The translations under genes and the position numbers were made by a program. Below the pieces are notes generated by a model. It worked only from the letters and a program-made list of their open reading frames with translations, was not told where the DNA came from and made no database searches. A DNA stretch of 49,940 bases from the NCBI GenBank assembly GCA_025517525.1, contig JAOPJZ010000025.1, forward strand, positions 1-49,940. Reading direction: 5' to 3'. This DNA comes from Natronosalvus hydrolyticus. GTDB taxonomy: Archaea; Halobacteriota; Halobacteria; Halobacteriales; Natrialbaceae. Below, one piece after another: positions 1 to 8,215 of the stretch. Position 1 is the first letter of the stretch, and each line of letters starts with the position of its first letter.

Positions 1-120
1 ACGATTCTAGCTCGGCCTCTCCAGGTGCCTCGATGCGCTAAACTAGAACGGATGGGGCTGATACGAAAAATTCTACCGGTTTCGCGTATCAATAGACAGA
101 CGCGTGTCAGACAGTCCAAA

Positions 121-130
121 ACGCTTATTC
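121..130 (+). promoter_or_regulatory. Possible TATA element of dacZ
   Basis: An AT-rich CTTATT lies about 30 bp before the dacZ ATG, the distance expected for a leaderless haloarchaeal transcript. A second TATA-like CTTATAAG at 143-150 is too close to the ATG to serve a start site upstream of it. Before this, positions 1-120 hold no gene I can support. Positions 60-92 contain the imperfect inverted repeat GATACG...CGTATC, which could end an upstream transcript. Confidence 0.35.
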
Positions 131-155
131 GAGCGGAAATAGCTTATAAGAATCA

Positions 156-968
156 ATGGTCGAACTAGACGACGTATTCGGGGATATCTTCGCCGACGTA
201 GAGGCTGTTGTCCTCTTTGGGCCGAGTGGCTCATACTACGAGCGGTTACAGGAAATTGAAGATCTCGATGTCGTCGTTGTGGGGACGGAAAACACCGTTG
301 GTGCAGAGACGTTCGTCGAACTTCCTATCGAATTTCAGAACGTCGCCGAACGCATTCGGTTTGGTCTCGAGGGAGCGTTCGAACAGGAGATCATCGATGA
401 TGGTGATGACCTCGCCTGTGCAACGAGCGTGTTCGACGACGATATTGACACGATCTCACGGGTCCGGGCCGACGGCGACAGCCAGACGGGCATCTACAAT
501 CTCTTTGCGAAATCACGTGCGGACCCGGACGTGATCAAATCGGTCCTCGAGTTGGCGATCGAACTCGGAAAGAAGGGACAGAAAGGCAAGCCGGTCGGTG
601 CGCTGTTCGTCGTCGGTGACGCCGGCAAAGTGATGAATAAGTCCCGTCCCCTGAGCTACAACCCGTTCGAAAAATCCCACGTCCACGTGGGCGACCCCAT
701 CGTGAACGTAATGCTCAAAGAGTTCTCGCGACTGGATGGCGCGTTCGTCATCTCCGATTCGGGGAAACTGGTGTCGGCGTATCGGTACCTCGAGCCGTCT
801 GCAGAGGGGGTCGACATACCGAAAGGGCTCGGTGCAAGACACATGGCCGGCGGGGCAATAACGCGAGACACGAACGCCATCTCGATCGTCCTCTCCGAGA
901 GCGATGGGCTGGTTCGGGCGTTCAAAGGCGGAGAGATTATTCTGGAGGTCGACCCGGAGGAGTACTGA
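156..968 (+). CDS. dacZ: Diadenylate cyclase DacZ (c-di-AMP synthase)
   Basis: This 270-residue protein is a DisA_N-type diadenylate cyclase that condenses two ATP into cyclic di-AMP, a second messenger tied to osmotic homeostasis. Both family signatures are visible. The DGA motif (RLDGAFVIS) has its Asp at residue 194, and an RH-containing motif (GARHMAGG) sits at residues 227-233. The first ~120 residues form the DacZ-specific N-terminal domain, and there is no transmembrane segment or DNA-binding domain, unlike bacterial CdaA or DisA. The stop is one base before the ATG of the following MscS-like gene, so the two are almost certainly cotranscribed. Length and motif order fit archaeal DacZ, so I am confident of the family. 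Confidence 0.93.
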   Translation: MVELDDVFGDIFADVEAVVLFGPSGSYYERLQEIEDLDVVVVGTENTVGAETFVELPIEFQNVAERIRFGLEGAFEQEIIDDGDDLACATSVFDDDIDTISRVRADGDSQTGIYNLFAKSRADPDVIKSVLELAIELGKKGQKGKPVGALFVVGDAGKVMNKSRPLSYNPFEKSHVHVGDPIVNVMLKEFSRLDGAFVISDSGKLVSAYRYLEPSAEGVDIPKGLGARHMAGGAITRDTNAISIVLSESDGLVRAFKGGEIILEVDPEEY

Positions 969-969
969 A

Positions 970-1734
970 ATGGATCTACAGGTGCTGGCTGGGGAACCGA
1001 TCGTCATTGCCCTGGCAGTGGTGCTTCTCGGGCTCATCGTCGGCTTCATCGTTGGCCGAATTAACGCCGAATTACTTCGGGCAGCAGGGGTGCCGGGCGC
1101 GGTCGAAGGGACGCCGTTCGAACGAACTGCTCAGTCGCTTGGTACCTCGACGGTCAAAATCATCGCCAGGCTTAGTTCGTGGTTCATCTACGGTATCGCC
1201 GTCTTGACGGCGATTCATATTGCAGATTTGCTCCCGACCGAGGCCTTCTGGCAAACGATCATGACGTTCGTGCCGCAACTGTTCGTTGCGATTCTCGTGG
1301 TGCTCGTGGGTTTTATCGCCGCCGACAAAGCAGAGTTGGTCGTCAGCGAGTATCTCCGAGGCGTCAAACTTCCTGACGTTTCGGTCATCCCGAAAATCGT
1401 CAAGTACTCCGTTCTCTACGTCGCTTTCCTCATCGCACTCGCACAGATAGGGGTCCACGTTCTGGCGCTCCTCATTTTACTGACGGTATACGCGACGGGA
1501 CTGGTACTGATCGGTGCGTTCGCGTTCAAAGATTTCCTCGTCTCGAGTGCGGTTGGTATTTATCTGCTGTTGAACCAGCCGTATGGCATCGGCGACGAAA
1601 TCGAAGTCGGTGATCGCGCTGGCATCGTCCAGGAGGTCGATCTGTTCGTCACGAAAATCGAATCGGACTCGAGGGAGTACATCATCCCCAACCGCGTAGT
1701 CTTCGAGGACGGCATCGTCCGAATCCGCGACTGA
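970..1734 (+). CDS. Short MscS-like membrane protein, dacZ partner
   Basis: This 254-residue membrane protein has about five hydrophobic segments, the last a Gly/Ala-rich helix near residue 200. It is followed by a beta-domain fragment (QPYGIGDEIEVGDRAGIVQEV) typical of MscS channels. The frame is open upstream, but ATG 970 is one base after the dacZ stop and begins MDLQVLAG, so I take it as the start. The protein stops just after the MscS beta domain (IIPNRVVFEDGIVRIRD) and lacks the large C-terminal alpha/beta vestibule of full channels such as the one at 24364-25353. Coupling to dacZ suggests a c-di-AMP-linked osmotic role. Channel function is inferred. Confidence 0.8.
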   Translation: MDLQVLAGEPIVIALAVVLLGLIVGFIVGRINAELLRAAGVPGAVEGTPFERTAQSLGTSTVKIIARLSSWFIYGIAVLTAIHIADLLPTEAFWQTIMTFVPQLFVAILVVLVGFIAADKAELVVSEYLRGVKLPDVSVIPKIVKYSVLYVAFLIALAQIGVHVLALLILLTVYATGLVLIGAFAFKDFLVSSAVGIYLLLNQPYGIGDEIEVGDRAGIVQEVDLFVTKIESDSREYIIPNRVVFEDGIVRIRD

Positions 1735-2016
1735 TTCCCCTTCAGAACGGTTTTTTACCGATCAGAGAGCCCGTCTCGAGCGAACGGTTTGAACTGGAGT
1801 GTTGGCAGGTCGAGGGCGGTAGTACGACCGGGCCGCCAGGGTCGTCGTTCATCTGACTGGAACGCCGACAAAGGTTCGCCGATGTCTCAGACGTGCAATA
1901 GTGGCCACCTTCGAGTCCTCTCACAGGGATTATTGTAGTCACGTACCGCCGAGCACAAACCCCGTAACGAGCGCTGGGTAGTAAATTGTCACAACAGTCC
2001 CTATCAAAGAACCACT

Positions 2017-2925
2017 TCAGGAACGAGGATCGTACCGATTCCGGATGAAGATGGCAACCGCGTTCATCAACAACAGGATGGTGAGTAAGACGACGATACC
2101 GGCAGCCGCCACGTGCTGGAATCCCGGCTGTGGAAGCGTCGCCCACTCGAAGATCATCATCGGCATCGCACTGAACGGGCTGGTTAGGCTGTCCGGTGCG
2201 ATGAACATCGAGGTCGCTGCACCGACCATCAGGATCGGGGCCGTCTCACCGATCGCTCGAGAGAGTGAGAGAATCGTCCCGGTCATAATGCCCGGGAGCG
2301 CCCGCGGCAAGACGACGTCGCGCGTGACCTGCCACTGGGTTGCGCCCACGCCATAGGCCGCCTGGCGCTGGGAGTCGGGGACGGCGCGCAGTGCTTCCTG
2401 TGTGGAGACGATGACGATTGGCAGGATGAGCAAGGTGAGTGTGAGGGCACCGGCAATGAGACTCGAGCCGAGCTGGAACGCTCTGACGAAAATCGCCAGG
2501 CCGAGCAGTCCATACACGATAGAAGGGACGCCCGCCAGGTTCGCGATGTTGGCCTCGATAAATGATTTGAGCCGGGTTTCGGGCGCGTACTCCTCGAGGT
2601 AGACGGCTGCGCCGACACCGAGGAAGATGGTGAAGATTGCGGTGAGGGCGATCAGGAAAATCGAGCCGACGATGGCTGGGTAGATCCCCGCACCACGCCC
2701 CCCAGGCAGGTAGTTATCGATCACCTGTGACGGTGGGTAGGTCAAAAACTCCCAGGTGACCCAGCCCCAGGATTCATACAGGACGTCGGCGATCAGCGCG
2801 ACGAGTGCGACAATGCCGACGAGCGTCGAGGCGAAGCAGATGGCGACGAACAAGCGCCCGATCTGCCGTTTGCGCTCGATCTGTTCGGTTGCGTCGTTGA
2901 ACGGGTTGGTCGTGTCGGTGCTCAT
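2017..2925 (-). CDS. pstA: Phosphate ABC transporter permease PstA
   Basis: This 302-residue polytopic permease is the second membrane subunit of the high-affinity phosphate importer. It shows the BPD-type permease coupling loop (EALRAVPDSQRQAAYGVGAT at about residues 180-200) and the typical PstA ending NAVAIFIRNRYDP. Its ATG overlaps the pstC stop by 4 bp, which implies translational coupling. It is the last gene of the operon. The 282 bp between its stop and the convergent MscS-like gene contain no ORF resembling the ATPase PstB, which usually follows here. Confidence 0.93.
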   Translation of the reverse strand: MSTDTTNPFNDATEQIERKRQIGRLFVAICFASTLVGIVALVALIADVLYESWGWVTWEFLTYPPSQVIDNYLPGGRGAGIYPAIVGSIFLIALTAIFTIFLGVGAAVYLEEYAPETRLKSFIEANIANLAGVPSIVYGLLGLAIFVRAFQLGSSLIAGALTLTLLILPIVIVSTQEALRAVPDSQRQAAYGVGATQWQVTRDVVLPRALPGIMTGTILSLSRAIGETAPILMVGAATSMFIAPDSLTSPFSAMPMMIFEWATLPQPGFQHVAAAGIVVLLTILLLMNAVAIFIRNRYDPRS

Positions 2926-3851
2926 TGGTACTCCTCCCGATAGCGGGATTTGATCCAGAGACTGAACAGGTTCATCGAGAGTGTCATCGCGAACAGCGTG
3001 AGGCCGACGGCGAAGAGGCTCTGGTAGCCGATCGAACCGACGGATACGTCACTGATACCGATCTGCACCATGTAGGCGGTCATGGTCTGAATCGGTTCGA
3101 ACGGATTCATTGTGATCTGTGGTGCCATCCCCGCCGCAAGCGTGACGGCCATCGTTTCCCCGATGGCCCTCGAGAGGGCCAGGATGTACGATGCGATAAT
3201 TCCCGAAAATGCCGACGGTACGACGACGCTGGTTGATACCTCGAATTTGGTCGCACCGAGACCGTAGGCTGCATTTCGAAGGTCGTCGGGGACGGCACTC
3301 ATCGCGTCTTCGGAGAGCGATGAGACCATCGGGATAATCATGATTCCGACGACGATTGCGCCGGCGGCCGCGTTGAAGGTCCCGACGTCGGGGATGTACG
3401 GCAAGCGTTGCAAAAGCGGTGTGATGAACGAGAGGGCGAAAAACCCGTAGACGATAGTCGGTACTCCCGCGAGGATCTCGAGGGTCGGCTTGATAGTCTT
3501 GCGGACACGAGGGCTGGCGTACTCGCTCAAGTAGATCGCCGTGGCGGTCCCGACCGGGATGGCGATGAGGGCTGAGCCGACGGTGATCAACAGCGTTCCC
3601 CAGATCAGCGGTAACACACCGTAGCTCCGTGGGCGGATAACGGGTGACCAGTTCGTGCCGGTGAAATAGTCGATAATCGAAACTTCGGTGAAGAACTCTA
3701 TCGAGCCCTGCACCAGCACAAGGATGATGCCAAGCGTCGTCAAGATTGTGACGAGGGCACAGGAAAAAAAGACATAGCGTACAGCGGCATTTTTCCGATT
3801 AGCAATGTTGCTTCCCGCACTCGTTATTTCACTTGGGGTATCAACGCTCAT
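2922..3851 (-). CDS. pstC: Phosphate ABC transporter permease PstC
   Basis: This 309-residue membrane protein has about six hydrophobic helices and the BPD permease loop near residues 180-205 (SEDAMSAVPDDLRNAAYGLG). Together with PstA it forms the phosphate translocation channel. The N-terminal helix is followed by a periplasm-like segment (TGTNWSPVIRPRSYG) typical of PstC. It overlaps pstS upstream and pstA downstream by 4 bp each, so the three are one translationally coupled operon. Confidence 0.93.
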   Translation of the reverse strand: MSVDTPSEITSAGSNIANRKNAAVRYVFFSCALVTILTTLGIILVLVQGSIEFFTEVSIIDYFTGTNWSPVIRPRSYGVLPLIWGTLLITVGSALIAIPVGTATAIYLSEYASPRVRKTIKPTLEILAGVPTIVYGFFALSFITPLLQRLPYIPDVGTFNAAAGAIVVGIMIIPMVSSLSEDAMSAVPDDLRNAAYGLGATKFEVSTSVVVPSAFSGIIASYILALSRAIGETMAVTLAAGMAPQITMNPFEPIQTMTAYMVQIGISDVSVGSIGYQSLFAVGLTLFAMTLSMNLFSLWIKSRYREEYQ

Positions 3852-4891
3852 GCTGTCCCCTCTTCGAGGGCGGCCTGGAGACGCTCACGACCCTGTGACA
3901 GGCGGTCGTCATCGAGTGCATAAAATCCGCTCTGTCTGGCGGCCCACTGGGTCCAGGTCATCGACTCGTCATCGACGAAATCGGCTTCAGCGGCCTCGTC
4001 GTCTATCGGATCGAAGTAAAACTCGGCAAAGCGCTGCATCTCGAGTCGCTCCAACGATTCGACGTTAAAATAAAGGTACAACGGGCGGGTCAGGGGAGAG
4101 TATACGCCCGTTTCGATGTTGTCTGGACTCGGTCGGTAGAACGTTCCCGGTTCCTCGTCGCTTTCGACGGCGATGAGTTTGAGGTCGTCTTCGTTTTCTT
4201 CGTAGTATCCCGCACCGCCGAAGCCGAGGCCGTACTGTGTGCCACGAACACCCCGAACGATGACGTTCGTGTCGGCGCTCGCCGAATAATCGGAGCGAAT
4301 GGCACCGACCTCGCCGTTAATTGCTTTGGTGAAGAAATCGAAGGTGCCGGAAGCGGGATCACGCCCGTAGAAATCGATTTCTTCATCCGGCCAGTCTGCC
4401 CCCGGTCTAACGTCGGCCCAGGTCTGGACCGTCGAGCCCGGTTCCCAGATGCGCTCGAGTTCCTCGAGCGTGAGTTCGTCACACCAGGTGTTTTCGGGGT
4501 GTGTGAACACGGCGATTCCGTCGAGGGCCACCTCGAGTTCGATGTACTCGATATCGTTGGCGCGACAGAGTTCGCCTTCGTCGTCGTCAACCTGAATCAC
4601 TCGGCTGGCGTTCTGTGCGGCGGTTTCCCCGGTACAGAACCGTTGGAAGCCAGCACCGGTCCCCGAACCGCGGACGGAGATAATGACGCGATTGTTTCGC
4701 CACTGAAACTCCTCGGCGACAATGGCGCTGTGGGGCAACACGGTGTTGCTCCCGTCGATGTGAATCTCCCCCGAAAGATCACTCGATTCCCCGCGTACGA
4801 AACACCCCGAAAGACCGGTTAGCGCTGTTCCGGAACCACCAACGAGCAATTGCCGGCGTGAGAGACTCCCGGAACCCGGTAGGTTTCCCAT
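3848..4891 (-). CDS. pstS: Phosphate-binding lipoprotein PstS
   Basis: This 347-residue extracellular phosphate-binding protein delivers phosphate to PstC/PstA. I start it at ATG 4891 rather than at the upstream in-frame ATG 4960. From 4891 the protein begins MGNLPGSGSLSRRQLLVGG, giving a Tat signal (SRRQLL) followed by a lipobox ending LSGC, as expected for a haloarchaeal Tat lipoprotein. Phosphate-loop segments are visible (DGSNTVLPHS, GSGTGAGFQRFCTGE). The longer start would run through the AT-rich promoter region shared with phoU. Confidence 0.92.
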   Translation of the reverse strand: MGNLPGSGSLSRRQLLVGGSGTALTGLSGCFVRGESSDLSGEIHIDGSNTVLPHSAIVAEEFQWRNNRVIISVRGSGTGAGFQRFCTGETAAQNASRVIQVDDDEGELCRANDIEYIELEVALDGIAVFTHPENTWCDELTLEELERIWEPGSTVQTWADVRPGADWPDEEIDFYGRDPASGTFDFFTKAINGEVGAIRSDYSASADTNVIVRGVRGTQYGLGFGGAGYYEENEDDLKLIAVESDEEPGTFYRPSPDNIETGVYSPLTRPLYLYFNVESLERLEMQRFAEFYFDPIDDEAAEADFVDDESMTWTQWAARQSGFYALDDDRLSQGRERLQAALEEGTA

Positions 4892-4911
4892 TTGTGTGGT
4901 ATTGAGGTGAT

Positions 4912-4925
4912 GGTATCTAAATACC
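4912..4925. promoter_or_regulatory. Inverted repeat in the pstS promoter
   Basis: GGTATCTAAATACC is an inverted repeat (5-bp arms, 4-nt spacer) 21-34 bp upstream of the pstS ATG, on top of or next to the likely TATA box. A second TATA-like stretch, ACTATATAGG, is at 4937-4946. A protein bound here would block pstS transcription, but its identity is unknown. Confidence 0.45.
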
Positions 4926-5005
4926 CTACTATGTTGACTATATAGGTCTATGTTAGCCAACTATTGCCGTGGCAATTCCTATTCAAAGATCCATATCTCG
5001 ATAGC

Positions 5006-5024
5006 ATACAATCCCACATTGTAT
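5006..5024. promoter_or_regulatory. Inverted repeat operator candidate, pstS-phoU intergenic
   Basis: ATACAAT-CCCAC-ATTGTAT is a perfect 7-bp inverted repeat with a 5-nt spacer. It lies midway between the divergent pstS and phoU starts, about 45 bp upstream of the phoU TATA box. Symmetry and position suggest a binding site for a dimeric regulator of phosphate genes, possibly the adjacent AbrB-PhoU protein itself. Confidence 0.5.
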
Positions 5025-5068
5025 TGCGCTTTCTGGACCCAATAATTGACTCTATAGATTCTGGTGGA

Positions 5069-5077
5069 TTTATATGG
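5069..5077 (+). promoter_or_regulatory. TATA box of phoU
   Basis: TTTATATGG is centred about 26 bp before ATG 5099. This is the spacing of a leaderless haloarchaeal promoter and supports the internal ATG as the true phoU start. Confidence 0.65.
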
Positions 5078-5098
5078 TACTCCACACAAGTGTCTCAC

Positions 5099-6094
5099 AT
5101 GGAGACGCGCAAGGTTCAGGTGACCGGTGGTTCGACGTACACCGTCTCGCTCCCCAAATCCTGGGCGACTGACAACGAGGTGAGCGCTGGATCGACCGTC
5201 GAATTTTATCCGGAGGACGATGCGCTGTTGTTGACCCCGCAAAGCGAGAGTCACCGCCAGGAAGGGACCCTCGACGTCTCGAACCTCGAGGGAGAGCGCC
5301 TCACACGCGCAGTTATGACCATGTACGTCAGTGGCTTCGACATCATTCGACTCGAGGCCGGTCGCATTACGACCAATCAGCGCCGGGCGATTCGAAGCGC
5401 GACCCAGGGGCTCGTCGGCGTCGAAGTGCTCGAGGAAACGACCGATAGCGTGGTAATTCAGGACTTGCTCGATTCCTCGGAGCTATCTATCGTCAACGCC
5501 GTCACTCGGATGCGTCTCATTGCGAGTGCGATGCTCGAGGATGCCGTCACGTCAGTGATTACCAATGAGGACGACATCGCACGTGACGTCATCGAACGCG
5601 ACGACGATGTCGACCGCCTCTGGCTCGTCGTTTCCCGTATTTTCCGGGCGACGCTGCGCTCACCGCGAGCATCCGAAGAACTCGGCGTCTCCCGGGAGGA
5701 CTGTTTCGACTACCACTCGAGTGCCCGCCAACTCGAGCGGATTGCCGACCACGCGGTCAAAATCAGTAAATTGGCCCTCAAACTCGAGGAAATCCCAGAC
5801 GAGGTCGCTGAGGCTATCGAGGCCCTCCACGACGATGCGTTCGAAGTGTTCGAGAAATCGATGGATGCGCTGTTCGCCGAGGATAGTGACGAGGCGACCG
5901 AACTCGGCCACGCCGCCCTCGAGTCCGTACTCGGAATTGACGAACACACGCGAGTGATCGACGACCGGCTTCGGGGGCTAGATTCGGTCGAAGCCCAGTC
6001 GTTGGGGTTGATCGTCGACTCACTCTCCCGCAGCGCCGACTACGGTGGGAACATTGCGGAAACGGCGCTGCAGAAGGCTGCGCCGCGGCCCTGA
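5099..6094 (+). CDS. phoU: PhoU-family phosphate regulator with AbrB domain
   Basis: This 331-residue protein has an N-terminal AbrB/MazE swapped-hairpin DNA-binding domain (METRKVQVTGGSTYTVSLPK, residues 1-45) followed by two PhoU-type helical repeats (about 100-330). The combination suggests a transcriptional regulator of phosphate uptake that also senses or interacts with the Pst transporter. It is transcribed divergently from pstSCA, as expected for a local regulator. The frame is open back to 4964, but the TATA box at 5069 falls inside that extension and the family begins at METRKVQ, so ATG 5099 is preferred. Confidence 0.88.
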   Translation: METRKVQVTGGSTYTVSLPKSWATDNEVSAGSTVEFYPEDDALLLTPQSESHRQEGTLDVSNLEGERLTRAVMTMYVSGFDIIRLEAGRITTNQRRAIRSATQGLVGVEVLEETTDSVVIQDLLDSSELSIVNAVTRMRLIASAMLEDAVTSVITNEDDIARDVIERDDDVDRLWLVVSRIFRATLRSPRASEELGVSREDCFDYHSSARQLERIADHAVKISKLALKLEEIPDEVAEAIEALHDDAFEVFEKSMDALFAEDSDEATELGHAALESVLGIDEHTRVIDDRLRGLDSVEAQSLGLIVDSLSRSADYGGNIAETALQKAAPRP

Positions 6095-6132
6095 CGCCTC
6101 GGTTTTCGGTTCCAAACCCGGCAGGCAACTGA

Positions 6133-6843
6133 CTACTCGAGTGAAACCAGCGTATCGAGCATCTCTTCGAGTGGCATGGTCGTCACGGCCAGCGAGTAGC
6201 CGTCGATTCGCGCCAGATCGGCAGCGTGCTCCCAGAGATCGGCTTCGTCGAGGCCGTGGAGCACAACTGCGTTCGGCGTCGGATTGACGACTCGGAGTGC
6301 AACGAGTGGTGATTCGCCTCGCGTCACGCCCGTGAAAACGAGGACGCGGTTGGTGCTCTGTCCGTAGAGTCGGAAGAATTCCTCGCTCGAGAGACGGGTA
6401 ATCGCCTGAATACTGTTGATGACGGTGTGACCGCTGATCCGGTCGGTCGATCCGTCGGTAATCTGGGTCGCGTCGATCCTGTCGTACAGTTCAGCGAGTG
6501 GGTGTGTCGTCGCGTACTCTCGCAGATCGTAGACGACGTCGCTTTCGAAGCCAGCAGAGAGGACGCGTCCGTACTGGCGGATGCGATCACCGCCGCGGCG
6601 TTCATCGATTTCGAGCAATCCGTCGACCAGTCGCCGGACCACCCCGATGCCCGGACTCTCACGGCGACCGCTTTCGTAATCGGAAATTACCGACGAGGAC
6701 ACATCGAGCTCGGCGGCAAGATCGGTCTGTGAGATATCGAAATCCGTCCGCCATTTGCGTAATGTCGCTCCAGGGTCGTTACTCAGCGTGATTTCGCCGG
6801 CGATTTTTTCGGCCAACTCCCGTTTGGGTCCGCGTCCGCCCAT
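6133..6843 (-). CDS. XRE-type HTH transcriptional regulator
   Basis: This 236-residue protein opens with MGGRGPKRELAEKIAGEI, then a Cro/C1-type helix-turn-helix at about residues 28-62 (ISQTDLAAELDVSSSVISDY). A larger C-terminal domain of unknown ligand follows (about 100-236). The architecture matches the conserved archaeal HTH family related to MJ1164. Promoter targets cannot be read from the sequence. It converges with phoU, 38 bp apart. Confidence 0.8.
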   Translation of the reverse strand: MGGRGPKRELAEKIAGEITLSNDPGATLRKWRTDFDISQTDLAAELDVSSSVISDYESGRRESPGIGVVRRLVDGLLEIDERRGGDRIRQYGRVLSAGFESDVVYDLREYATTHPLAELYDRIDATQITDGSTDRISGHTVINSIQAITRLSSEEFFRLYGQSTNRVLVFTGVTRGESPLVALRVVNPTPNAVVLHGLDEADLWEHAADLARIDGYSLAVTTMPLEEMLDTLVSLE

Positions 6844-6973
6844 AGGTGTGGCTTGTACGGCCCGGGCAAGTAGCTACCGGCATGAGATAGGGGCGTCGGG
6901 GCTAATCGTCCCGTCGCTCGAGAGTGTCTCGAGAGGCGAACAGTCAAGTAGGTTCCAGCCCTGGCTGTGTGTC

Positions 6974-7633
6974 ATGCCCTCGACTGTGGTCCACGTGGCG
7001 GTGGCCGGCCTCATCGGCGTCGCACTCCTCGGCGACCGATTCGACGCGAAAGCGATTCTGGTTGTGATGGTTGCGGCGGCCGTGATCGACCTCGATACAC
7101 TGCTCGGGATCTATTTCCCCGGTACACATCGAGCTGCCTTTCACAATATCTGGATTGTCCTAATCCCCGGAGCGCTGTTAGTCTGGGACGTCAAACTCCG
7201 CGATAGATCGTTCGTCCTCGAGCGCTGGGGCAAGTACGGTTACCGAGTCGGCTGGGTCACGCTCGTTGCCGTCCTGTTCGGACACATTTTACTGGATGCC
7301 TTCTACAACGGTGTCAATCTATTTTGGCCGGTCTATGACCGGTTTTTCGATCTCTCGGGGAAGATGATTATCACCGATCAGCGCGGCTTCGTCCAGACGT
7401 TCATCGAGTTCGAATCCGGCGATGACGGCACCAGCGTGGCCGACTCCACCGCTCGAGGCACCACTGAAGACACCCATTATTCGACGGGGTTCGATCCAAC
7501 GCGGGACGACCCACCCGAAGACGTCGAGCGTATATTCCCGATTGCGAGTTCCGGCGAACTGTTCATCATCACGGTCGCGGGCTATCTCTCGGTCGGCTAC
7601 CGTTTGCTCGAGCAGTGGCGAACGAGCGAGTAA
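6974..7633 (+). CDS. Membrane-bound metal-dependent hydrolase (YdjM/DUF457-like)
   Basis: This 219-residue integral membrane protein begins MPSTVVHVAVAGLIGVALLG. The early His in STVVH and the acidic pair in VIDLDTLLG are typical of the YdjM/DUF457 family of putative membrane hydrolases. A further His-rich stretch is HRAAFHNIW, and GHILLDAFYNGVN is a third conserved-looking patch. Residues 150-190 are a hydrophilic acidic insertion before a final membrane helix. The frame extends upstream of 6974 without a stop, but only this ATG gives the family N terminus. The substrate is unknown. Confidence 0.72.
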   Translation: MPSTVVHVAVAGLIGVALLGDRFDAKAILVVMVAAAVIDLDTLLGIYFPGTHRAAFHNIWIVLIPGALLVWDVKLRDRSFVLERWGKYGYRVGWVTLVAVLFGHILLDAFYNGVNLFWPVYDRFFDLSGKMIITDQRGFVQTFIEFESGDDGTSVADSTARGTTEDTHYSTGFDPTRDDPPEDVERIFPIASSGELFIITVAGYLSVGYRLLEQWRTSE

Positions 7634-7672
7634 ACCGATACAAAGGAGGCCACTGGCACCTCATCTGGGGGC

Positions 7673-8215
7673 ATGGATCCGACGATTCGGCCGTACGATC
7701 CCGATACTGATCGTGATGCTTTCTGGGCACTCAAAACTGGCTTCGAGCGTGGACTCGGTGCTGGCACGGGCGGCGACGAGAAAGCGAAACTGTACGATGC
7801 GAAACTGGACGACGAGTACCGTGAGGGGTATCTCGAGTGGGTCGAACGCTGCCTGGTCGAGGAACCGCGGGCGGTGACCGTCGCCGCTGTGGAACCCGAT
7901 GCCGTAGACGGCGAGAAAGTCCCGATGACTGGGCAAGGGACACAGCTAGTCGGCTACGTGTTCGTATTGCCGGAATCCCTGGCCTACATCTGGGACAGTG
8001 CCGTGTTGAACGAGATTTACGTCACCCCGGACTGCCGGGGAACCGGCGTCGCCGACGGGCTCATGGACGGTGCTATCGAGGTTGCACAGGGCCAGGAGCT
8101 CCCGCTCGAGCGACTGGTCCTCGACGTGGACCGTGAAAACGACCGGGCACGGTCGTTTTACGAGCGCCACGGCTTCGCTCACTGGGGCGAGATGGTCGCG
8201 CGGTCACTCGAGTAA
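7673..8215 (+). CDS. GNAT family N-acetyltransferase
   Basis: This 180-residue protein has the GNAT fold signature. A beta strand, LNEIYVTPDCRGTGVADGLM (about residues 112-131), contains the acetyl-CoA pyrophosphate loop R-G-T-G-V-A. A C-terminal ENDRARSFYERHGFA segment is the usual GNAT motif B. It transfers an acetyl group from acetyl-CoA to an amine that cannot be identified here. The 3' end overlaps the convergent membrane-protein gene by 12 bp. Confidence 0.87.
   Translation: MDPTIRPYDPDTDRDAFWALKTGFERGLGAGTGGDEKAKLYDAKLDDEYREGYLEWVERCLVEEPRAVTVAAVEPDAVDGEKVPMTGQGTQLVGYVFVLPESLAYIWDSAVLNEIYVTPDCRGTGVADGLMDGAIEVAQGQELPLERLVLDVDRENDRARSFYERHGFAHWGEMVARSLE

Noticed and set aside
1..41. Tail of a gene ending in TAA at 39-41
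   Set aside because: Only a dozen codons are visible, with no strong codon bias, so it cannot be supported.
1742..2146. Minus-strand ORF of 134 residues downstream of pstA as a PstB remnant
   Set aside because: No Walker A, LSGGQ or other ABC motif; it overlaps pstA in another frame.
4892..4960. Longer pstS start at ATG 4960
   Set aside because: It would translate the promoter inverted repeat and push the Tat motif 24 residues inside.
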